From Deltaproteobacteria bacterium CG_4_8_14_3_um_filter_43_13 (lineage in GTDB: Bacteria; Desulfobacterota; UBA8473), in assembly GCA_002782605.1 (NCBI GenBank), contig PFIF01000285.1:1-6752 (forward strand): 6,752 nucleotides of DNA. The letters are read 5' to 3'. Shown in pieces: positions 1 to 5,625 of this stretch (position 1 is the stretch's first letter; the number at the start of each line of letters is the position of its first letter). The notes under the pieces are model-generated. The model saw only the letters and a program-made list of their open reading frames with translations, was not told the DNA's origin and did no database searches. Position numbers and translations under genes: made by a program.

Positions 1-141
1 TGAAAAAAGTTGAATTTTTTCTTTTTCTTATATCGGAGTTCCGGTAAATCTTGGGTTCATCTCCCAAAGAGTTGGTCGATGAAAAGGATTCAAGGGGTCA
101 AGGATTCGAGTGAAATGCTTAAAAATTGAGGCTGTACCACC

Positions 142-170
142 TTGACAAAGAAAGGTAAATATGGCTTAAT
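142..170 (+). promoter_or_regulatory. Possible sigma70 promoter for the operon
   Basis: A perfect TTGACA (142-147) is followed after 17 nt by CTTAAT (165-170), which matches four of six positions of TATAAT. Transcription would start near 177. It would give a leader of about 450 nt that runs through both palindromic elements before the radical SAM gene. This is a motif match only. Such matches arise by chance in A/T-rich DNA, and no closer promoter with both boxes was found. Confidence 0.35.
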
Positions 171-195
171 CTAAAAGGCAAGTAACTAATCAGAT

Positions 196-229
196 AGGCA
201 CAAAGGCACAGAGCACCAAAGGCACAAAG
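196..229. repeat. Short degenerate GGCACAAAG-type tandem repeat
   Basis: Four imperfect units stand in a row: GGCACAAA, GGCACAGAG, CACCAAA and GGCACAAAG. The array ends two bases before the left arm of the larger palindrome at 232. Similar G/A-rich tandem units occur in intergenic DNA of many bacteria. No function can be assigned. Confidence 0.5.
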
Positions 230-231
230 TC

Positions 232-418
232 GAGAGCTTTAAAGAAGTACCCCTGAGAGCGAATTCATAGATTTTTTGGGAACCCACCTTGCGAGCGTAA
301 TGCAGAAAATTCACATGTTTGAGCCCGAAGGGCGAGTTTGTGAATTTTCAATGAAGCGAGCTTAGATGGGTCAAAAAATGGATGCTCAAGCGAAAAGGGG
401 TGCTTTTTTAAAGCTCTC
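232..418. repeat. Imperfect palindromic element of 187 bp (MITE/REP-like)
   Basis: The outer arms GAGAGCTTTAAA (232-243) and the facing TTTAAAGCTCTC (407-418) are exact complements, and the match continues imperfectly to the ACCCCT/AGGGGT pair. Further in, ATTTTTTG-ACCCA-like sequence at 271-286 pairs with 367-379 across a 3-nt bulge. The centre is a strong hairpin: GAAAATTCACA (305-315) pairs exactly with TGTGAATTTTC (339-349), and a GCCC-GAA-GGGC mini-hairpin (323-333) sits in its loop. No coding potential and no target duplication were seen. The architecture suggests a non-autonomous dispersed repeat that folds into one long cruciform or RNA hairpin. Family identity is not established. Confidence 0.65.
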
Positions 419-466
419 AGATTATTAATCTAGTGCTTTGACTCATAAATAACTTTACCAAAAATG

Positions 467-559
467 TCTCCCCTCCCTTGGTGGGAGGGGATTAAGGGGA
501 GGGGGCAACATAGCAATTCTTCACCCCCACCCTGCCCCTCCCCCATCAAGGGGGAGGGA
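467..559. repeat. C/G-rich double-hairpin intergenic repeat
   Basis: The left half contains an exact hairpin, CCCCTCCC (470-477) with GGGAGGGG (483-490) and a 5-nt loop. The right half contains another, a 9-bp stem of 536-544 with 550-558 and loop ATCAA. The two halves are also imperfect reverse complements of each other, so the whole unit can fold as one long stem. G-runs at 483-505 on the + strand and at 524-544 on the - strand each fit a G-quadruplex pattern. Repeats of this C/G-rich kind are common between genes in many bacterial genomes. It lies 70 nt upstream of the first gene, so it could affect its transcript, but that is inference. Confidence 0.7.
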
Positions 560-616
560 ATATTTATAGTAATTCATAGTAAAGGTATTAAAGGGACATT
601 CCACTAGTTCATGCTG

Positions 617-624
617 AAAAGGAA
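617..624 (+). promoter_or_regulatory. Ribosome binding site favouring the start at 629
   Basis: The sequence AAAAGGAA contains AAGGA ending 5 nt before the ATG at 629. The upstream in-frame ATG at 611 has only AAGGGA about 15 nt away, which is too distant. The shorter protein, beginning MVTEFLPLVSKLTRYLG, also resembles the usual N-terminus of the family. This site therefore decides the start in favour of 629. Confidence 0.55.
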
Positions 625-628
625 ACCC

Positions 629-3154
629 ATGGTAACAGAATTCCTTCCACTGGTCAGCAAATTAACCCGTTATCTTGGAAATGAAATCAACTCCGTTCAT
701 AAGGATTTAAAAGATGTAGACCTGACTTTCGCCCTGGCATTCCCGGACGTTTACGAGATCGGCATGTCGTATGTAGGGTTTCAGATCCTCTATGACATCC
801 TTAATAAAAGAGAGGATATTGCTGCTGAGAGGGTTTACACTCCATGGGTAGACATGGAAAATCTTTTAAGGACAAAAGGGATTCCTCTCTCCTCTCTTGA
901 ATCTTCTCTCCCCTTAAAAGACTTTGATATCGTCGGATTTACCCTTCCATACGAGCTCTGTTACACCAATATCCTAAACATGCTGGACCTCTCCGGGATA
1001 CCTTTTATGGCAAAGGATCGGGATAAAAGCTGGCCGTTGATCGTGGCTGGAGGCTCCTGTGCCTTCAATCCCGAACCGGTAGCCGATTTTTTCGATGCCA
1101 TAGTCCTTGGTGATGGGGAAGAGGTCATCCTGGAAGTCTGTGATTGCGTTAAAGATTGGAGAAAGAACGGCGGAGAAAAAGAAGACCTGTATAGAAATCT
1201 ATCAAATATTCAAGGAATCTATATCCCTTCATTCTTCGATATAAGGTACCGCACCAATGGAACAATTGAGGAGATTGTACCTCTCAGAGAAAATTATTCG
1301 ACTATAAAAAAAAGGGCGGTTTCTGATCTCAATAAGGTAGACTATCCTACTAAACTAATCATCCCTTTCATGAAGATTATTCACGATCGAGCAAGTCTGG
1401 AGATTGCCAGGGGTTGCACCAAAGGCTGTCGTTTCTGTCAAGCAGGGATGACGTATCGTCCTGTTCGAGAAAGATCCCCAGAAACGATTAAAAAGATAAC
1501 AAAAAGAGCAATAGAGCAAACCGGACACGAAGAGATATCCTTGCTCTCCCTAAATACTGGTGATTATTCCTGTATCTCTGATCTCATGGCAGATTTAATG
1601 GGCAGATATTCAGAGGAGAATATAGCTGTGTCCCTTCCCTCTTTGAGGCCTGAAACTCTTACCCCAAGACTAATCGAGGAGATAAAGAGGGTACGAAAGA
1701 CTGGAATTACTATTGCCCCTGAAGCTGGTACACAGAGATTAAGGGATACCATTAATAAAGGAATTACAGAGGAAGAGATTCTGGCTACAACCAAAAACGT
1801 GTTTGCCGCCGGGTGGAAATCTATCAAACTCTATTTTATGATTGGGCTGCCTACCGAGAAAGAGGAGGATGTTGAGGGAATAGTTGAGCTCTCCAGAAAA
1901 ATACTTTCATGTGGGAAAGGCCTAAACTCCCCCAAGAATATAAATGTTAGCGTCTCTACATTCGTGCCTAAACCTCAAACACCATTCCAGTGGGAGTCCC
2001 AGATTAGTCTTGAAGAAATCATAGAAAAACACAACCTTCTAAAAAGCAAACTGAGCGGGAACAGACTAAGCCTGAAATGGCAGGACCCCAAATTGAGCAT
2101 CTTAGAGGGGATCTTTTCCAAAGGGAATAGAAGGCTAAGTGAGGTTTTAATCAATGCTCAAAGGTATGGTTGTCGTCTTGATGGCTGGACCGAACATTTC
2201 AAATATGACTTATGGGAAAAAGCCTTTATGGACGCCGGATTGGATATGGATTTCTATAACAGGCGAAAGCTTAGCTATGATGAAGCCCTTCCCTGGGACC
2301 ACCTGGACTGCCTGGTTAGTAAGGAGTTCCTTGCAAGTGAAAGGGAGAGAGGACTAAATGCAGTATTAACTCCGGATTGCCGGACTGAAGGTTGTACCAA
2401 TTGCGGAGTTTGCGACAATAAAAACCTCAAACTGGCAATATCCGGTCCCGTGCTCCAGGGAAAGCCGTCAGAATACCTGAACCGGCAACAGGCAGCGAGG
2501 TCGTATCGAAAATACAGATTACAGTTTTCTAAACTCGACGATGCGAGATTTTTGAGTCACCTGGAACTGATCAATGTTTTCTCAAGAGCTGTAAGAAGGG
2601 CAAAAATCCCTGTGAGATATTCAAAAGGTTTTCATCCACTGCCCAGGATAATATTTGGAGGAGCCTTACCTGTTGGTATTGAGAGCTTATCAGAGTACGT
2701 TGATATAGAAATCGAAGGATACAGAGGTCCTGACGAGCTTAAGGACAAACTAGATAAAGAGCTTCCTCCAGGATTGAGGATTTTGAATTGTTGGGAAATT
2801 CCCTTGAAATCGAATACATTATCTGATAATATTAGAAAAATAAAATACATAGTCTTTCCAGATAAACAAATAAAGACCCTTTCCCCTGATTGCGATAACC
2901 TGAAGGAGGCTGTTGCCTCTTTTTTAAACAAGGACAGTCTCTTCGTGTTACAGAAAAAAAGGGGGGGGATACGAAAGGTTGATCTTCGGTTCATGGTGGA
3001 AGATGTCAAGTTGAGAGATGACCTGTCATTTGAGATCAGTTTTAAACCTGGAATGGCAAAGGATATAAAGCCTTTTAAGTTAGTAGAGCATATTTTAAAC
3101 CTGGAGGACAACCAGGTAAAGCTCTTAAGAATCCTGAGGGCAGAAGCAGGTTGA
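629..3154 (+). CDS. Radical SAM protein fused to DUF2344 (TIGR03960/TIGR03936 type)
   Basis: Function is unknown. The protein has 841 residues from ATG 629, or 847 from ATG 611; numbering here uses 611. Residues about 40-230 resemble the B12-binding-like N-terminal domain of this family (PDVYEIGMSYVGFQ, then IVAGGSCAFNPEP and LGDGEE). No DxHxxG motif is seen, so cobalamin binding is doubtful. The radical SAM core follows, with the cluster motif C269-TKG-C273-RF-C276 preceded by EIARG, which should bind a 4Fe-4S cluster and S-adenosylmethionine. A second cysteine group, C590-X4-C595-X2-C598-X2-C601, may hold another cluster. Residues about 630-845 are DUF2344, starting YRLQFSKLDDARFLSHLE and followed by the RYSKGFHPLPRI segment. 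It heads a run of RNA and ribosome genes next to rng, as I recall for Desulfobacterota. An A7G8 tract lies at 2954-2968. The stop codon falls within the downstream repeat. Family identity is secure; substrate and reaction are unknown. Confidence 0.93.
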   Translation: MVTEFLPLVSKLTRYLGNEINSVHKDLKDVDLTFALAFPDVYEIGMSYVGFQILYDILNKREDIAAERVYTPWVDMENLLRTKGIPLSSLESSLPLKDFDIVGFTLPYELCYTNILNMLDLSGIPFMAKDRDKSWPLIVAGGSCAFNPEPVADFFDAIVLGDGEEVILEVCDCVKDWRKNGGEKEDLYRNLSNIQGIYIPSFFDIRYRTNGTIEEIVPLRENYSTIKKRAVSDLNKVDYPTKLIIPFMKIIHDRASLEIARGCTKGCRFCQAGMTYRPVRERSPETIKKITKRAIEQTGHEEISLLSLNTGDYSCISDLMADLMGRYSEENIAVSLPSLRPETLTPRLIEEIKRVRKTGITIAPEAGTQRLRDTINKGITEEEILATTKNVFAAGWKSIKLYFMIGLPTEKEEDVEGIVELSRKILSCGKGLNSPKNINVSVSTFVPKPQTPFQWESQISLEEIIEKHNLLKSKLSGNRLSLKWQDPKLSILEGIFSKGNRRLSEVLINAQRYGCRLDGWTEHFKYDLWEKAFMDAGLDMDFYNRRKLSYDEALPWDHLDCLVSKEFLASERERGLNAVLTPDCRTEGCTNCGVCDNKNLKLAISGPVLQGKPSEYLNRQQAARSYRKYRLQFSKLDDARFLSHLELINVFSRAVRRAKIPVRYSKGFHPLPRIIFGGALPVGIESLSEYVDIEIEGYRGPDELKDKLDKELPPGLRILNCWEIPLKSNTLSDNIRKIKYIVFPDKQIKTLSPDCDNLKEAVASFLNKDSLFVLQKKRGGIRKVDLRFMVEDVKLRDDLSFEISFKPGMAKDIKPFKLVEHILNLEDNQVKLLRILRAEAG

Positions 3155-3305
3155 AGTCGTAAAAAGTCAAAAATCAGACGGCACAGTAAAAAGCTCGAGA
3201 TGCAAGGCGCGCAAATCCAAAGGAATGAGGCGTACTTACCCTGTACGCCACAATGACTGAGGATGCAGCGGAACGCCGCAGATGGACTTTTTACGAAGCC
3301 GTCAA
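3151..3305. repeat. MITE-like palindromic element between radical SAM gene and rng
   Basis: The element fills most of a 175-nt gap. TCGTAAAAAGTC (3157-3168) is the exact reverse complement of 3285-3296, and TTGA at 3151-3154 matches TCAA at 3302-3305, which gives terminal inverted repeats with a 3-nt indel. A second, nested left end begins GACGGC at 3177 and faces GCCGTC at 3298-3303. The centre has an exact 7-bp hairpin, GGCGTAC (3229-3235) with GTACGCC (3243-3249). The sequence resembles a dispersed repeat family I recall from deltaproteobacterial genomes, but that needs a search. No transposase or clear target duplication is present. Because it lies inside an operon, it would be transcribed as a long structured RNA and may tune rng expression. 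Confidence 0.75.
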
Positions 3306-3329
3306 GCAGGATTGGAAAAATAACCTGAA

Positions 3330-4859
3330 ATGCCAGTAGAGTTAATCATAAACGTCAATTTGCAGGAGACCAGGGTTGCCCTTTTAGAAAACGGGGTCTT
3401 GGTTGAACTTTATATCGAATATCGTGCAGAAAAGGGAACTACAGGGAATATATATAAAGGAAAGGTAGTCAGGGTCCTGCCAGGGATGCAGGCAGCATTT
3501 ATAGATATAGGTTTAGACAAGGCCGCCTTCCTTTACGTTTCAGATGTCTGTTCTGATCTGGAAGAATTTGAAGAAATGCTCCACATTCCAAATGGTGAGA
3601 CAGGGATTGATTTAGAAAATGGTCTTTGGGCTGCTATCAATCGACCTCTTCAAATTGAAGACATGCTGTATGAGGGGCAGGAAATACTGGTACAGGTTAC
3701 TAAGGAGCCCATCGGTTCTAAAGGGGCTCGAGTATCATCCCACATATCCCTTCCAGGCCGTTATTTAGTACTTATGCCTACTGTTGACCATGTGGGGGTA
3801 TCCCGTCGAATTGAAAATGAAAAAGAGAGAGCCCGACTGAGGGAAATTGTACAAAAAAACAAACCGGCGGGGTTCGGTTCCATTGTTCGAACTGCCAGTG
3901 AGGGAAAAAATGAAAAGGATTTAGTTGCAGACATGGACTTTCTGCTTAAGCTCTGGCATAACATTCTGGAGAAAAAAAACAATGCCCCTGCCTACAGTCT
4001 TATCCACAAGGATTTAGACATGATTATGAGAATAATACGTGACCTGTTTACTGAGGATGTGGATAGGCTGATTGTAGATTCTCCCGAGGAATACCAAAAG
4101 ATACTGGAATTTGTTGAAACCTTTATGCCCCAGTTGAAGCACTCTATAGAACTCTATGAAAACAATGAACCTATCTTTGATGCATATGGAATAGAGGTTG
4201 AAATTGGAAGGGCATTAGGTAACAAGGTATGGTTAAAGTCTGGAGGCTATATAGTGATTGAAGAAACCGAGGCTCTGGTTGCTATCGATGTTAATACAGG
4301 AAAATACGTGGGCAGCAGAAACCCTGAAGATACCATATTAAAAACAAACCTGGAGGCAGTTAAAGAGATTGCATACCAGTTGAGGCTTAGAAATATCGGT
4401 GGAATAATTATCATTGATTTTATAGATATGAAGAAGGAGAGCAGTAAGGAAAAGGTCTTTCAATCCTTAAGGGAAGCCCTTAAAAAGGATAGGGCAAAAA
4501 CCAACATCCTTAAAATCTCTGAACTGGGACTGATAGAAATGACCAGGAAAAGAACCAGGGACAATCTCAGTGGTCTTTTATGCGAATCCTGTTACTATTG
4601 TGAGGGTAAAGGGTTTATAAAATCCAAAACAACTGTGTTGAATGAGGTTCTTAGGGAAATCAAAAGAGAAATAAGAGAGACTCCAGGAAACACTGTATGT
4701 GTCTTTGTAAACCCCGACGTTGCAAACTTACTGTTGGAGGAGGAAAGAGCTGAAATTGACGAATTAGAAAGAAAATCTAGAAAAAGGATTGTTATAACTG
4801 TGAGAGATGATTTTCATCAGGAACAATTTGAAGTTGACAGGCAGGCATTTAATTCTTGA
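3330..4859 (+). CDS. rng: Ribonuclease G (RNase E/G family)
   Basis: This is an endoribonuclease that cuts single-stranded A/U-rich RNA and takes part in rRNA 5' maturation and mRNA decay in the cytoplasm. The 509 residues are close to the 489 of E. coli RNase G, and there is no long disordered C-terminal degradosome scaffold of the RNase E kind. An S1-type RNA-binding domain covers residues about 36-130 (GNIYKGKVVRVLPGMQAAF). The 5'-monophosphate sensor pair is R187-T188 in IVRTASEGK, equivalent to R169-T170 of RNase E. Catalytic metal ligands are D320 (AIDVNTG) and D363 (IIIIDFIDM), 43 residues apart as in RNase E. The zinc-link is C421-YY-C424, with an extra C418 just before it. No good Shine-Dalgarno is seen: AGGA at 3308-3311 is 18 nt upstream, at the edge of the inserted repeat. 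Translation may therefore be weak or depend on RNA structure. Confidence 0.96.
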   Translation: MPVELIINVNLQETRVALLENGVLVELYIEYRAEKGTTGNIYKGKVVRVLPGMQAAFIDIGLDKAAFLYVSDVCSDLEEFEEMLHIPNGETGIDLENGLWAAINRPLQIEDMLYEGQEILVQVTKEPIGSKGARVSSHISLPGRYLVLMPTVDHVGVSRRIENEKERARLREIVQKNKPAGFGSIVRTASEGKNEKDLVADMDFLLKLWHNILEKKNNAPAYSLIHKDLDMIMRIIRDLFTEDVDRLIVDSPEEYQKILEFVETFMPQLKHSIELYENNEPIFDAYGIEVEIGRALGNKVWLKSGGYIVIEETEALVAIDVNTGKYVGSRNPEDTILKTNLEAVKEIAYQLRLRNIGGIIIIDFIDMKKESSKEKVFQSLREALKKDRAKTNILKISELGLIEMTRKRTRDNLSGLLCESCYYCEGKGFIKSKTTVLNEVLREIKREIRETPGNTVCVFVNPDVANLLLEEERAEIDELERKSRKRIVITVRDDFHQEQFEVDRQAFNS

Positions 4860-4884
4860 CAGGTTATGAAAAATACTTTATTTA
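4856..4884 (+). promoter_or_regulatory. Possible internal promoter for rplU-rpmA-obgE-proB
   Basis: A perfect TTGACA (4856-4861) overlaps the rng stop codon. Downstream, TTTATT (4877-4882, 15-nt spacing, 4/6 match) or TATTTA (4879-4884, 17-nt spacing, 3/6 match) could serve as the -10 box. The octamer TTGACAGG also occurs 22 nt earlier at 4834-4841, where no -10 box fits. A promoter here would leave a very short leader before the rplU ribosome site at 4895. Separate transcription of ribosomal protein genes is biologically sensible, but the -10 boxes are weak. Confidence 0.35.
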
Positions 4885-4909
4885 AAGGGGCAATGGGAGG
4901 TACGACAGG

Positions 4910-5221
4910 ATGTATGCAGTTGTAAAAACGGGTGGGAAACAGTACAAAGTTTCTGAAGGAGACCTTTTAAGGGTTGAGAAGCTAGGTGGAGAGACAGGGG
5001 ATGTAGTAGAGTTGAAAGAAGTCCTAATGGTAGCCAATGGAGATCAAATAGAGGTAGGAACCCCTGTTCTGACCAATGCCTGTGTTGTAGGAGAAATAGT
5101 CAAACATGGGAAAGCAAAAAAGATAATCGTCTTTAAATCCAAAAAAAGGAAGGGATACCGTAAAAAGCAGGGACATCGTCAACTCTATACTAATTTAAGG
5201 ATAAAAGAAATAAAGATGTAG
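4910..5221 (+). CDS. rplU: 50S ribosomal protein bL21
   Basis: This is a large-subunit ribosomal protein that binds 23S rRNA and acts in early 50S assembly. It has 103 residues, the usual bL21 length. The N-terminus MYAVVKTGGKQYKVSEGD and the C-terminal basic signature (IVFKSKKRKGYRKKQGHRQ, then TNLRIKEI) are diagnostic. The start is supported by GGGAGG at 4895-4900, 9 nt before the ATG. It follows rng after 50 nt and is paired with rpmA, as in most bacteria. No L21-leader autoregulatory RNA of the Firmicutes type fits in the short upstream gap. Confidence 0.98.
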   Translation: MYAVVKTGGKQYKVSEGDLLRVEKLGGETGDVVELKEVLMVANGDQIEVGTPVLTNACVVGEIVKHGKAKKIIVFKSKKRKGYRKKQGHRQLYTNLRIKEIKM

Positions 5222-5227
5222 ATTATA

Positions 5228-5298
5228 AGAATTCAGGAGACAGAAGTCAGAATCCAGAAGAAAATTATTTCCATTCTGACTACTGACTTCTGAATTCT
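5228..5298. repeat. Long inverted repeat between rplU and rpmA
   Basis: Two 26-nt arms, 5228-5253 and 5273-5298, are reverse complements with only three mismatches and are separated by a 19-nt loop. The arms consist of CAGAAGTCAGAAT and GAATTCAG-like words, a low-complexity pattern I recall as a dispersed intergenic repeat in several bacterial groups. No T-tract follows, so it is not a standard intrinsic terminator. Sitting between two ribosomal protein genes, it could protect the upstream mRNA end or lower read-through, but it may simply be an inserted repeat. Confidence 0.75.
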
Positions 5299-5304
5299 GG
5301 CTTC

Positions 5305-5333
5305 ACAAGTTTGTTGCGAAGCAACTAACTTGT
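5305..5333 (+). promoter_or_regulatory. Hairpin just upstream of the rpmA ribosome site
   Basis: ACAAGTT (5305-5311) pairs exactly with AACTTGT (5327-5333). After one T-T mismatch, GTTGC (5313-5317) pairs with GCAAC (5321-5325) around a GAA triloop, giving 12 base pairs in total. It ends 7 nt before the ribosome site AGGAGGA (5340-5346). It could influence translation initiation of rpmA or be the end of a repeat. There is no T-run, so it is unlikely to be a terminator. Confidence 0.5.
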
Positions 5334-5352
5334 ACACATAGGAGGACACATC

Positions 5353-5607
5353 ATGGCACATAAAAAAGCAGGGGGAAGCTCCGGTAATGGAAGGGATAGT
5401 GTTGGACAAAGGCTAGGGGTCAAAAGGTTCGGTGGTCAAAAGGTAAGTGCCGGCAGTATCTTAGTCCGTCAGAGAGGCACTAAGATACACCCTGGTATAA
5501 ACGTTGGATTGGGAAAGGATCACACCTTATTTGCTAAAATAGATGGCATAGTGAAATACGAAAGAATGGGGAAAGACAGGAAGAGAGTTAGCATCTATGC
5601 AAACTGA
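5353..5607 (+). CDS. rpmA: 50S ribosomal protein bL27
   Basis: This large-subunit protein has an N-terminal tail that reaches the peptidyl transferase centre and helps place tRNA. Its 84 residues match the family. The start MAHKKAGGSSGNGRDS is canonical, and the core follows (GQRLGVKRFGGQ, GSILVRQRGTKIHPG, VGLGKDHTLFA). There is no extra N-terminal peptide of the Firmicutes type that needs Prp protease cleavage. A strong AGGAGGA at 5340-5346, 6 nt from the ATG, supports the start. It is separated from rplU by a 131-nt gap filled with inverted repeats, wider than the other late-operon gaps, and is followed directly by obgE. Confidence 0.98.
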   Translation: MAHKKAGGSSGNGRDSVGQRLGVKRFGGQKVSAGSILVRQRGTKIHPGINVGLGKDHTLFAKIDGIVKYERMGKDRKRVSIYAN

Positions 5608-5625
5608 TTGGGTATCTCGAAAGTT

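Larger units (their letters stand above)
1..231. other. Non-coding upstream region with short direct repeats
   Basis: No credible gene is visible here on either strand. The first 40 bases are A/T-rich, with T6 and T5 runs. The octamer AAGGATTC occurs at 84-91 and again at 100-107, a period of 16 within a G/A-rich stretch. This resembles low-complexity intergenic repeats I recall from deltaproteobacterial genomes. The region holds a possible promoter and a second short repeat, listed separately. The end of the preceding gene is not recognisable, so the first bases may belong to its 3' flank. Confidence 0.5.

Noticed and set aside
196..229. Short repeat array considered as a CRISPR
   Set aside because: Units are 7-9 nt, degenerate and contiguous, with no spacers.
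536..566. C/G-rich hairpin followed by AATATTTAT as an intrinsic terminator
   Set aside because: There is no proper T-tract after the stem, and the sequence belongs to a symmetrical repeat unit whose other half lacks terminator features.
565..570. TATAGT as a -10 box near the first gene
   Set aside because: It matches five of six positions, but the expected -35 region falls in the C-rich hairpin and has no resemblance to TTGACA.
1564..1827. Open frame of 87 codons on the - strand
   Set aside because: It lies wholly inside the radical SAM core in an opposite frame, resembles no family, and has no ribosome site; it is a shadow of the real gene.
2632..3111. Open frame of 159 codons on the - strand
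   Set aside because: It overlaps the DUF2344 domain completely. Its serine- and leucine-rich translation reflects the reverse complement of the coding strand rather than a protein family.
3972..3980. A8C run in rng containing an A AAA AAC heptamer in the register of a -1 frameshift site
   Set aside because: The -1 frame ends after about 20 codons, before the catalytic domain. There is no evident downstream stimulator and rng does not use frameshifting in known relatives; Lys-Lys-Asn coding explains the run.
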